Source: Anodontia alba
Taxonomy: Eukaryota; Mollusca; Bivalvia; Lucinida; Lucinidae
Assembly (NCBI GenBank): GCA_964016985.1
Contig: OZ024823.1
Span: 23,691,320 to 23,755,319, forward strand
Length of the DNA: 64,000 nucleotides
Reading direction: 5' to 3'
Every line of letters begins with the position of its first letter. Position 1 is the first letter of the stretch. The position numbers were made by a program, and so were the translations under genes. The notes under the pieces were generated by a model, which was not told where the DNA came from, searched no databases, and saw only the letters and a list, made by a program, of their open reading frames with translations. Positions 11,858-22,194 of the stretch are shown here, one piece after another.

Positions 11858-12034
11858 GTAGCACATGTCCGTTTCCATTTCCTCTTGGTAGCACTCTGTA
11901 TCCATGTCCTCTTGGTGGCACTCCGTGTCCATTTCTTCTTGGAAGCAATCCGTATCATTTTCCTTTTGGTAGCACTCCATGTCATTTTTCTCTTGGTACC
12001 ATTCAACGTCCTTTTCCTCTTGGCAGCAATCCAT
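11858..12034 (-). repeat. 27-bp minisatellite, open on both strands
   Basis: Six diverged copies of a 27-bp unit. On the minus strand they read as nine-residue repeats of the form ECYQEEMDT inside an open frame from 12034 to 11699 (111 codons, ATG directly after an in-frame stop). On the plus strand they read as GSTPCPFPL repeats. Copies differ mainly in a way that keeps both frames open. No splice signal, signal peptide or known domain is seen, so this is called a repeat, with a small acidic repeat protein as a weak alternative. Confidence 0.6.
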
Positions 12035-12111
12035 TTACAGTCACTGACCTAGAATCTAAGAAACTGTGAAATTCGTAGCAGTCCAAGTAGTAATATTCAA
12101 GTACCAGTTTT

Positions 12112-12320
12112 AACCCATTTACACCTAATGGACTCTTCTTCCACTTTCTTTGGGCAGGTTCGTGTCTAACGGATGGTCTATCTGTTTGTTTTTATTACAT
12201 CAATTATTCTGGATATCCCTGTACGTAATGCAAATAGTGTAGACCCGGATCAGACGCCGCATTCCGTTGCGTCTAATCTGGGTCTACAGTATTTGCCTAT
12301 TTCCCTGTTATGGGACGTCT
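12112..12320. repeat. CAG-family element, core 12231-12295
   Basis: Same ~210-bp unit as 2636-2860: TTTAACCCATTTACACC at the left, palindrome CAAATAGTGTAGACCCGGAT / ATCTGGGTCTACAGTATTTG, then TTATGGGACGTCTAAA. Confidence 0.75.
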
Positions 12321-12429
12321 AAAACAAAACAAACAGAATCAGGTAGAGACTGCGAAGGGCCTGATAAGCCAACAACGATAATCCGTTTAGTTAAGAATGC
12401 GCTGTTTGCAATTAACAAGGGCCGCAACT

Positions 12430-12870
12430 AAGGCTGGCACAATTAATCGGATAATCGATTAATTGATCGATAAATTAAAAAAAAAACGATTATCTTTACA
12501 GATTTGCTAATAAACTATCTTTTGATTTCTGTGTCTGTTACTTTACCGCATTTACCCTTAGAATTCAGACACCTCAACTCCTTACCATACTTTATCTAAA
12601 ATTTGAACAAGTACAATATACTACCCACACAATTGTGTCTGAAATAGCTGGATGAGCGGCAAACAGTGTAGACCCTGATGAGACTTCGCGTTTGCGGCGT
12701 CTCATCTGGGTATACACTGTTTGCTCAGGCCTGTCTGTCCAAATATTTACAATAAAGTATAACATGGTAAGAGCCGTGCTCAGACAGCTAAAATTATGAC
12801 CAAATCCTCAGTGATTACTAATCGATTATCGATCACAATAGCATGACTGATTATCGATTATCTGTTCAAC
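12430..12870. repeat. Composite repeat: ATCGATTA ends around a CAG element
   Basis: TAATCGGATAATCGATTAAT near 12445 and the inverted TAATCGATTATCGATCAC near 12820 flank a CAG element of the subtype TTTGAACAAGTACAATATAC. Its core at 12660-12723 is CAAACAGTGTAGACCCTGAT / ATCTGGGTATACACTGTTTG. The subtype recurs at 42730-42930 and 51020-51230. Confidence 0.6.
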
Positions 12871-13115
12871 TATCATTAGCCAGCCTTAGCCGCAACATGC
12901 GAAAACGTATCTTCATGCAGAGCGTATTTTGCGCATGTTCGAGGGCACTTTTTTCCCATGACGTGGCCCATACGCAATACAATGAAACTTGTCTTATGCC
13001 ATCTGAAAGCAAATTCCCAGATTATCCTGTTCCGTCGAATCAGAATCTTAGATACCTGCTTTCCGAATTAATGTTCATTAAAATTTTATATCGACAAGCG
13101 GGCAGTGACATGGCC

Positions 13116-14630
13116 CCAGCGGGCATATAGCGTTGAAATTATATCGTTTCGAAGTTGATTCAACGTCAAGTTAGTTCGAATGGGCACAAGACGTTGAAAT
13201 GCCGTTTCAAAGTTAATTCAACGTAAAAGATCCTATTTGACAAATAATGTTGAAACAATTCGTTTTTAAAGTTTATTTAACGTCAAGATGATCCCGTGGA
13301 GAACATTCCACGCTTACCAAACGACTGAATGCGTAACCATCCGTTAAGAACGTGAAACAATTAGAGCGACATCCGGTAAGGTATTTGATGACTTTTTAAA
13401 GTAAATAAACTTTGCATTTACTGTGTTTCATGAGCGATATATATGTTTTGAGGAAATTATTTAAAAAACGGGGAATTACATTCAACAGCTCATTGATATC
13501 GGCGTTTGTGGAGTAAATCAGACCACCTACTTCATGCATATTGGCTGAATTATTTTTCACGTGATGAAGGTGTACCGAAAAGCATAGAAAATACGTGGAA
13601 ATTCGTGATGTTTATTGTCCTTTTTTACTTTTGCGCTTTGCTAGAAGTTGAACACATCATCATGTACACACAATAGATACATGTGGTTATTTGTGTTATG
13701 GATATTGTGGTTGTCAATGCAGCATTGTCGAGAAATCGGCAAGGGAAGGGTCGAAAATTGGTGGTTACGCATTAGATCTATATAAAAAATAACAAAACTA
13801 ACAGCTAGAATTTAGGGTCTGATTTAAGGTCCACGGCTCCAGAAACACACGAATCTTGCTCTACGGAACCATTTTAGCCATCCTGATAAGCACTGCGCTG
13901 TTGATTCGAAAATAACATAGTATTTTATGGAAATATCGTCAGTCTCTGGAATCATAGCGTATAATGACTTTTACACAGTGTTTGTGTTTTCACATCGATT
14001 AAATTGCCCTGTAATTGATTGAAATGAACTTTAACAGGTGTTGGATATTTTATTTCTGCGAAGAAGTGCTGATCTACCGAATTATGCTGGTAAAGTAATA
14101 GATAGTCTGGTTGAGAATTCGAAGAACAAAGGAGAAAAACACACCGTTTACTCCCTTTGTAAATGCCAGCATCCTACTACAATAAGTGATGGTCTACTTA
14201 TGCTTTGTAAATTGTCTTGAAATCATCAGATGCAGAAAGTTATGGTGAAAAAAGTTTGTTTTTGTTTTTTTCTGGACAAGGCCATTAAAATACTGGATTT
14301 CAAGCTTATTTGATCGAATGGAGCATCAATTCACAAATCAGAGGCCATTATTTGCTTCTGCATAAAACAAAAAGGCTAGTTTGCGTTTCAAGATGGCATA
14401 TAACGTATATCATTTCTCTATGGTTAAGCATTGGAGAGCCCGGTTACGCATTAGGAATTCGATGCTTGAAAACAAACTTGGTGCTTCTAAAGGTTGCTTT
14501 TTAGCATGTGTCTTATTCGTTTGTATGCTTTAGATTGTTGCAGATGCTGAATACTCATGTGGCTGTATAAAGGCAAACGAAAAAAGAGGTCTAAAATTCT
14601 CCCGAAGAAAGAAAACTACATACAAATAAG
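13116..14630 (+). repeat. Left arm of a long inverted repeat
   Basis: Pairs with 16560-17716 over more than 1 kb of diverged sequence, e.g. CCATCCGTTAAGAACGTGAA and TGGTTAAGCATTGGAGAGCC in both arms. The outermost CAGCGGGCA is also inverted at the far end. The left end adds three ~60-bp units with CGTTGAAAT...TTCAACGT, missing from the right arm. Several segments read as similar peptides in both arms, so this may be a duplicated fragment of a real coding sequence or of an unrecognised transposon. Confidence 0.75.
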
Positions 14631-15029
14631 CCAAAATTTGCATTACAAAGGAAGACTTTCCATTTCCTAAAAGACTAAAAACGTCTTCATCGTTCAAAAA
14701 AGGTAAGACAAATGTCTAGGGTATCCCATTATCACAAACCGCAGCCCTTCCAAAACACCAAGTGAAAGAGGAAACAGACAAAACCAAATAAGCGCAAATC
14801 GAACAAACGTGTGAAAAGCTGCGCTAAGATTAGCTCTCTCTTCCCCAAGCGGGGCTATCGCAATGCTAAAAGGACTAAAAAATGCAAGAACAAAATAACA
14901 TAAGGCAAGACTTAAAACAAATCGCCTCGTAGAATAAACCACAAAGCAACAAAGAATAAGACTAACACCGGGACCTATGCCTTAGAACGGTCAGTAGAAT
15001 AAACCACCGGGTCCAAAACATCAACTTCA
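14631..15029. other. Spacer of the long inverted repeat, no feature
   Basis: An 82-codon minus-strand frame (14694-14942) is hydrophobic (CYFVLAFFSPFSIAIAPL) but has no splice context or known motif and is not called. Confidence 0.4.
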
Positions 15030-16461
15030 TTTAAAACTTGTTCTAAAATCATCTTGTCAGAAACCACTTGACCGATTTCAATATAATTTTGCAGAAATGT
15101 TTCTTTGGTGACCCTCTACCAAGATTGTTCAAGCTGTTATGGTTCGCCAAAAAATAGGGCCGCCAGGGAACAATGCTTATATTCCCTGTAAATCTAAGTA
15201 GAAAACTTTAAAAATCTTCTTGTCAGAAACAACTGGATCGATTTCAATATAACTTGGCAGAAATGTTTCATTGGTGACCCTTTACAAAGATTGTTCAAGC
15301 CGTCATGATTTGTCAAAAACATGGCCGCTAGGGGGCAGGGATTATTTTCCCTATATATATCTATACAGAAAACTTGAAAAAAAATCATCTTGTCAGAAAC
15401 CATTTGACCGATTTCAATATAACTTGGCAGAAATATTTCCTTGGTGACCCTTTACCAAGGTTGTTCAAGCCGTCATGATTTGTCAAAAAACGTGGCCGCT
15501 AGAGGACAGGGCTTATTTTCCCTATATATCTATATAGAAAACTTTAATGGTCTTCTTGTCAGAAACCACTGGACTGATTTCAATATAACATTGAAAGAAT
15601 GTTTCTTATGTGACCCTCTATAAAGATTGTTCAAGCCGTCATGATTCGTCAAAAAACATGGCCGCCGGGGGCGGGCTTATTTCTCCTATATATCAATATA
15701 GAAAACTTTAAAAATCTTCCCAGAAGAAACCGTCGGATCGATTTCAATGTAATTTGGCAGGAATGTTGCTTTGATGACCTTCTACCAAGATCGTTCAAGT
15801 CTTCATGATACGTCAAAAACAAGGCCCTGGCGTGGGGGGCGGGTGAGGGCGGGGCTTATTTCCGTATATTTCTGTATAGAAAAATTTCAAATTCCCGCTG
15901 ACCGATTTCAATATTTCTTGGCTGAAATCTTACTTCGGTGACCCTCTACCAAGATTGTTCAAGCAATCATGATTCGTCAAAAACATGGCTACTAGGGGGT
16001 GGGGCTCATTTTCCCTATATATCTTAATAGAAAACTTTAAAAATCTTCTTGTCAAAAACCACTGAACCGATTTCAATATAACTTGGCAGGAATGTTCCTT
16101 TGGTGACCTTCTACCAAGTTTGTTCAAGCTGTCATGATTCGTCAAAAAACATGGCCGTTAGTAGGTAGGCCTTTATAGTTATATAAAACAGTTTAAAAAA
16201 TCTTTTGTTAGAAACCACTGGACCAATTTCAATATAACTTGGCAGAAATGTTCCTTTGGTGGCCCTCTTTCAAGATTCAGTTCAGGTCGTCATGATGCGT
16301 TAAAAACGTGGTCGCTGTGGGGAGAGGGTAGGGGTGGGGAGCAGGGCTATAAAATTCATACAAAAATCTAAGAGCAGTGAACTTAGCTGAAACATCAACA
16401 GTAAGTATGCAAATCTGTTTACTCAGGTGAGCGATATAGGACCATCATGGTCCTTTTGTTT
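15030..16461 (+). mobile_element. 166-bp tandem array B with 3' hairpin tail
   Basis: Eight diverged units of ~165-170 bp in the same orientation as arrays A and C, then the shared tail TCAGGTGAGCGATATAGGAC with hairpin AGGACCAT-C-ATGGTCCT. It lies between the two arms of the long inverted repeat. The 5' cap seen in array C is absent. Confidence 0.85.
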
Positions 16462-16559
16462 GTTTTTTGTTTTTTTTGTTGGGTTTTTTTGTGTGTTTGT
16501 TTTTTGTTGTTTTTTTTGATGCTTTTTATGGGTTCTTTTTTTAGTATGTACTTTTTTTT

Positions 16560-17716
16560 CAGGAGAACGTTAGCTCTCTTTTTCGTTTGCCTTTATACAC
16601 CCCATGAGTAATCAGCATCTGCAACAATCATAAGCATACAAATAGATTAGACATATACTAAAAAGCAACTCTCGTCAGCACCATGTTTGTTTTTCAAGCA
16701 TCGAGCTCCTAATGCTTAACCGGGCTCTCCAATGCTTAACCATAGAAAATGATGTAAGTATATACGCTTTTATGAAATCAAAATTGAATTTTTTGTTTTC
16801 GACAGACGCACATAATGACCTCTGATTTATGTGTTGATGATCCATTTGGTCAAATATGCTTGAAATCCAGTATTTCAATGGCCTTGTCCGGAAAAGCTTT
16901 TTTCACCATAACTTTCTGCAGCTGATGATTTCAAGACTATTTACAAATCATAAGTAGACCACCTGTTATTAAAGTAAGATGCTGGCATTTACAAAGGGAG
17001 CAAATGGTGTGTTTTTCTCCTTTGGTCGTCGAATTTTCAACCAAACAATCTAATGCTTAACCAGCAAATTTAGGCAGATTAGCCATTCTTCGCAAAAACA
17101 AAACAAAAATCCAAAATATGCTAAATTTCATTCCAAGCAAATACCGAGCCATTAAATGGGTGTGAAAACACAAACACCGTAACCACCCGTGTTCGACCCT
17201 TGCCATGGCGTTTTCTCGACAATGCTGCATTGACAAACCACAAATAACCACATGTGTCTATCGTGTGTGCGTGATGATATGTTGAACTTCTAACAAAGCG
17301 CAAAATTAGATAAAGGACTATAAACACTACAAATTTCCTCGCGTCTTCTATGCCTTTAGGTACACCTTCAGCGCGCGAAAAATAATTCAAACAATAAGCG
17401 TGAAGTAGATGGTCACGGACGTCATTGTCAATGGGCTGTTGAATGTAATTCCCCGTTTTTTTGTTGTTTTTTTTTTTTTTTTAATAATTTCCTCTAAACG
17501 TTTATATCGCGCATGAAACACAGAAAAATGCGATGTTTACCTTTTCTAGTCATCGAAGCCCTAACCGGATGTCGCTCTAATTGTTTCACGTTCTTAACGG
17601 ATGGTTATGCATTCATTCGAATGGTAGGCGTGACAATTTCACTACAATGTTGACGCAACATCCTTGAGATTGGATTAATATTAAATCGACACTGTTTCCT
17701 CGCCGTGTGCCCGCTG
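16560..17716 (-). repeat. Right arm of the long inverted repeat
   Basis: Reverse-complement partner of 13116-14630. The minus-strand frame 17390-17121 begins NYFSRAEGVPKGIED; the left arm reads NYFSRDEGVPKSIEN at the matching place. Later the two arms read LVENSTTKGEKHT and LVENSKNKGEKHT. A poly-T insertion at about 17460-17483 and stops show it is not intact. Confidence 0.75.
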
Positions 17717-17819
17717 CGGATTAGACTGCGCAGATGCACAAGCTGATATATGCCTAAACTATTCACAAACATTTACTTTCGTTACGCATTGTATGCATTA
17801 AATTATTCGACTCTCCCTT

Positions 17820-18030
17820 AACGCTTTCATTCGGGAGTTTCTGAAAGGAATCTTCTATCTTTAAACTTGGACACGTCCACTGATGCAAACAGGGGTTTCA
17901 GTTTAGAAAAAAAAACAACATGGAAAACAGAGTAGATTCTAATGAGACGGCTCGTTACAAACCGTCTCATCTGAACCTCCACTGTTTGCACAGGTACTGG
18001 GTTTGGTCTGCCGAGCTGAAAGGAGTTAAT
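17820..18030. repeat. CAG-family element, GAGACGG core
   Basis: Core 17923-17989 pairs GAGACGGCTCGTTAC and ACCGTCTCATC. Flanks (TAACGCTTTCATTCGGGAGT) match 32010-32215. Confidence 0.65.
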
Positions 18031-18059
18031 TCAAGTAGTGCTGTTTCATATCCATAGTA

Positions 18060-18360
18060 ATAGCCGACCTCGATGGCTCAGTTGGATGCGCGTCCGACTG
18101 GTAATCAGAAGGTTGTGGGTTCGACCCCCGCCAGGTCGGCAACATTCTTTCGTGGAGATTTGATCATAAAATATTTTCTACGGTCATTCATTCCCTTCCG
18201 CTAATTCAAGAAGGGCAGTTGTCCGTTTCTGGCGAAAATATGTGGACAATACTGGTTAACTGCTTAGAGGACTAAGCATGCCCAGTGAATGTGTGGTTAG
18301 GTAAACCGACCCCTGTCGACCACATTGGGTTGACTGGGCCGTAAAACCTTAACACAAACA
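18060..18360 (+). mobile_element. tRNA-derived SINE, copy A
   Basis: A 301-bp SINE with a 13-bp target duplication CATATCCATAGTA at 18047-18059 and 18361-18373. Its head (18063-18140) folds like a tRNA: acceptor GCCGACC/GGTCGGC, A box TGGCTCAGTTGG, B box GGTTCGACCCC, anticodon loop CTGGTAA (a Thr-GGU-like anticodon) on a stem with one mismatch. A ~220-bp unrelated body follows and ends GGCCGTAAAACC. It is not a functional tRNA gene, because the body is part of a repeated unit (also 28219-28484 and 57438-57700). Confidence 0.9.
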
Positions 18361-18679
18361 CATATCCATAGTAGTCTTTAATATTAAAATATAATCGACG
18401 AGCTTTAGACAGGCGAGTTTCAGCTAAAGTCACTAAGCATGTATTTTGTATGGAAATCAAAGCATATTTTCTGGGTCTAATAATAATAGTAATAATAATA
18501 ATAAATCGTCAATTTGTCATCTGCTGAATTTGCCCACAGCGTCCTGAGTGATCTTATAAAATTTCGAGTGGTCTTTATATGTCTTTATATGTTTATAGAG
18601 GAATATTACTATTATGTATTTTTTTCTTAATAAAGTCTCGTACACGGAGTTACATGTTTTTAGGATGTTCCTGCTTATT

Positions 18680-18959
18680 CATTACGAAAACACGCCTATT
18701 CAAATATACTGAAAATTTTACCACAAAAAAAAAATGAAATTTTTCAGATAAAAATTCTGATGTTTTTAATATTTCTGTTCAAAACATAGATTGTGGCTAC
18801 TCGTTAGAACCGCCTCGGCGAGGCGGTTCTAACGAGTACCCACAATCTATGTTTTTGAGCAGACATAAGAAAATAATGTATACCCCTGTAAACCCCAGTT
18901 TTACTATATAAAAGTGGGGTTCAAGGGGGTCAACACTATATAGGCATGTTCTCGTGATG
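18680..18959 (+). mobile_element. PAL copy 2
   Basis: Full length: CATTACGAAAACACGCCTAT at the left end and GGCATGTTCTCGTGATG at the right. The central palindrome is nearly complete, centred on CCTCG-G-CGAGG at about 18818. Confidence 0.93.
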
Positions 18960-19072
18960 TGGATTATAACTATATCTGTGGAAAACAGGTGGTCATTACA
19001 CAGAGGCGCCGTCTAGCTAGTGCTGGTGCGGGTGCACAATGCTTATACATATTCATATTTGGTATTCGTTGT

Positions 19073-19980
19073 AAACTGGCTGCTTATCTCCACACGCGCA
19101 ACACGTGTTGTAGAAAATCACAAAGAGATCTTCCGGTGACGGTTGCGAAAGTAAGTTTACGGGTGGCGTTGAAGGTGAGTGTCAGTTGAAATCAGGCTTA
19201 CATTTTGGCACGATCGCCGATATCCAAAATCAGTAGACGTAATTCAAACTTTTATTTAGTCTTACATATAATCAGACCGGAATTGTAGTCCTTTAAGCGA
19301 ATGCGGAACAAAAATAATTTTTCTCCCGATGCAAGGGTGGTCATATTCTGCCGCTTTAATTCTTAGAGAGAATACAAATTTCTGATGCAGTCACGGCAAA
19401 TGTGTTCCTGAAGCTTATTTTTCCACGGAAATCATACGTAAAACGCGACCGGTAAAATGAAATACGGTGTTTAAGAAAACATGGTCTTCTCAATCACTTC
19501 CTATTCCTTTAATCACAGCCGCTCTCCTTACGCACCATCCGTCTATAAAATGCCTAGTTTCTGTGCAAGGCAAAAGAATGAGATATATTTTCTTTTGAAC
19601 TGCACAGTAACATGTTAAACCTTCACTGAAATGGTGATGTATTTAACCAGATTTGTAATTTCTCCAAGAGCTTGAGTTTTAGATGCCTGTATGTCACCAA
19701 GACGGGAAAATCTGACCACCCTTGCATCGGGAGAAAAATGATTTTTTTTTTCGTATTCGCTTAAAGCATTATAATTCCGGTCTGATTATATAGATACGAG
19801 GTTGAATTGCATCGACCGATTCTTGATATCAGCGATCGTGCCAAAAAGTCAGCCTTATTTCAGCTGACACTCACCTTCAATGCCACATAAACTGACTCTC
19901 CGCAAACACCTCCGGCAGATCTCCTTTACGATTTACTTTTTACAACACGGTGTTGCTCGTGTGGAGATAAGCAGCCGTGT
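19073..19980. repeat. Fold-back repeat, arms of about 275 bp
   Basis: 19073-19345 and 19706-19980 are diverged reverse complements: CTGCTTATCTCCACACG / CGTGTGGAGATAAGCAG; TGGCACGATCGCCGATAT / ATATCAGCGATCGTGCCA; CTCCCGATGCAAGGGTGGTC / GACCACCCTTGCATCGGGAG. The 360-bp spacer has no recognised content. Confidence 0.8.
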
Positions 19981-20034
19981 GGAACACATGTGGAAAAATA
20001 ATTTGCACTGTATTGCATATCCTGCCTGTGAATA

Positions 20035-20215
20035 AATCGTTACCACTCTCTGCAGACGGCTTATTGATGATTTTGTTTTTTTGTTGTTTTTTTTTCAGAA
20101 AATAGGCTTTGGCATTTCATCCAAATTGTCTCCGTAGGAGACATAAGAAAAAATACTTTAAAACGTCGTCTCCTGATTTTTTACTCACCATGCAGAGCGT
20201 TAAAATAATTACCTC
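20035..20215. repeat. OCT-family element, one arm shortened
   Basis: TTACCACTCTCTGCAGACGG at the left, then AATAGGCTTTGGCATTTCAT and AAATTGTCTCCGTAGGAGAC. The second arm is mostly missing before CGTCGTCTCCTG and the end GCAGAGCGTTAAA. Confidence 0.6.
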
Positions 20216-20519
20216 ATATGCATCTCTGAAGAGAGTATGTGTTGAATAGCCATTATGTCGTGTCCGTTTCCTTGTAACATACATCAACACAGATACAAAC
20301 AGCCAGCCACCTTAACACAGGCTCATATTCGCGATTACACATAGTATATCCAAAACAATGTTAGTTTCATTATATTGTTAGTACACCAGCATACTATAAG
20401 ACGCATCCATGCGCAAAACGCGTATCGATCAACACGGCAGAAGTGATATTTTATAGGCTCTTTTTTTTATTTATGGTATTTACAAACCATAAAGCGGGAC
20501 ACTTATGTATAAATACAGT

Positions 20520-20890
20520 TAACTCTTTAATCCCTGAGTTTCTATATGGACACCTCCACCCTTGAGTTTGGATATGTTAATAGCAAACGGTTTTCCACAG
20601 GTAAACAATACCTCATTTGTTTGTCCGAAACTTGCAACGGTTTATGAGGTACAAAAGCATGGGGGCAATAATGAAAGCTGTCACATTTGTCGTCTGCAAT
20701 GCGTAAAATAACAGTTAAACAGCTATTTATAGTTCAGTACCTATATAGAATCATTCCGTATTGATGCAAAAAGGGGTTGCAGTCTAAAATCAAAAAACGG
20801 AATGGCAAACAGTGAAGATCCTGATGAGCCGTCTTATCTGTTTCTACACTATATACACAGGTGTCTCTTTTGGTCAGACGGGCTGAAACG
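20520..20890. repeat. CAG-family element interrupted by another repeat
   Basis: The left part (AACTCTTTAATCCCTGAG) and right part (AAAAGGGGTTGCAGTCTAAA, core remnant 20806-20855) match the 32010-32215 subtype. Between them about 20608-20762 is the inverted copy of 1340-1516. Confidence 0.6.
20608..20762 (-). repeat. Inverted copy of the 1340-1516 repeat
   Basis: TTTGTCCGAAACTTGCAACG through CCTATATAGAATCATTCC is the reverse complement of 1340-1516 with few differences. It splits a CAG element. Confidence 0.65.
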
Positions 20891-20948
20891 GTTTATGTTA
20901 ATATTATTTGTCTTTTTCAAATATAAAAAATACGATGTTACCTATCCC

Positions 20949-21085
20949 CGTGGGGGGAGGAGGTGGTGGGGGAGGGGGGGGGGTGGGCACTCACTATATA
21001 AGCATGGGTAGGGATGTGCTGACAGTTCGGGTCTTATTTTCAGAGTTGTCTGGAACGGAGGTGCGGGGGTGGGGGGTCATTGTAA
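20949..21085 (+). repeat. G-rich tract
   Basis: Several runs of G on the plus strand (20950-20988 and 21063-21077), enough for a G-quadruplex in principle. No gene is seen near it. Confidence 0.6.
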
Positions 21086-21264
21086 AAAATCTGGAAAGGG
21101 ATTCAAATATGCCTGTCTGGAAAGGGGTTCATGTCCGTCTGGAAATGGGATGGTACACTACCTTAGCCCGATGATATGTAGTATGTCTAAAAATGACCCC
21201 ATAAACAAGGAAAAAGTTACATTTTTCTTTTTTTAAAAAAAGAGAAAGAATTAAATGAAAGATG

Positions 21265-21400
21265 GCACTGTTAATGCTCTCTGTGACAGGCCACGGAGAA
21301 GAACGGTCAAGAACAAACACGAAGAGAAATGTTAAAGGTGATGCCAATACAAGTTTGTTCACTCTCATAGACAATGCCCTCCCTCAAAGAGAAACATTAA
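21265..21400 (+). repeat. Detached unit of the ~97-bp satellite
   Basis: AAGAACAAACACGAAGAGAA, AAAGGTGATGCCAATAC and GTTCACTCTCATAGACAATG match the main array, which starts 800 bp further right. The D1 repeat lies between. Confidence 0.8.
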
Positions 21401-21401
21401 C

Positions 21402-22190
21402 TGACAGATGTTAAAAGAGACAGAACATAAATCGACAACGGCCCTTTACCACTCTCTTGCCTAATTCAGCAGACGGCATATAAGGATCTATCGTTTGTGT
21501 GATGGGTAGATAGAAAATTTCGTCCCGAGGATCATTGTCTAGCATCACGTGGCTTGCCGCAATAGTATTATATACAAGATACTATCCCTGTATATATTTC
21601 TATAGTACTATCTGTTTACAGATCTTATTATTCATTTTATGCCTGGCCAGTAACGAATGGCACTCTTTTTGAATTGTTCGATAAAAAATCAGCATTTATT
21701 ACCAATAATTCCTGCTTTTGAAGCTGTAACATACTCACAAGATTACAGATGTTAGAACAGACAGAACATAAATCGACAACGGCCCTTTACCACTCTCTTG
21801 GCTAATTCAGTACATGAAATATAAGGATCTGTCGTTGGTGTGAGGGGTTGATAGAAAAATCCGTCCCGAAGATCACTGCCTGGCATCACGAGGTTTGCCG
21901 AGTGGTGCCAGACTGTGATCGCGAGGGACGGATTTTTTTATCTACCTCTTACACCCATGACAGATTCTTTTTCTTGCACACCTTTCATTTCTGAAAGTAG
22001 ATTTTTAGTAATGCAGTCAGTTCGGTTGCTGACGCTTGCCATATTGCGATGACATTACTTTGGCGTTTATGACCTCATTACGTTCAATGACTTAAAACTT
22101 AACGATGGCGTACGTGACGTCACGGCCATTACAACCAGTGCATATCAAACACGTGATAATTCTTGATTTTCATCTCAGCCTGGGTAGGTT
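21402..22190 (+). repeat. Duplicated element D1
   Basis: A ~155-bp piece (CAGACGGCATATAAGGATCT ... GCTTGCCG) occurs twice, at 21409-21560 and 21746-21902, around an inserted stretch starting CAATAGTATTATATACAAG. The second half has a palindrome with ATCCGTCCCGAAGATCAC / GTGATCGCGAGGGACGGAT (21855-21943). The part 21560-22190 recurs at 26736-27345. Confidence 0.7.
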
Positions 22191-22194
22191 GCAA

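Noticed and set aside
18063..18140. tRNA-Thr-like gene
   Set aside because: It is the head of a repeated SINE with a 13-bp target duplication and a mismatch in the anticodon stem.
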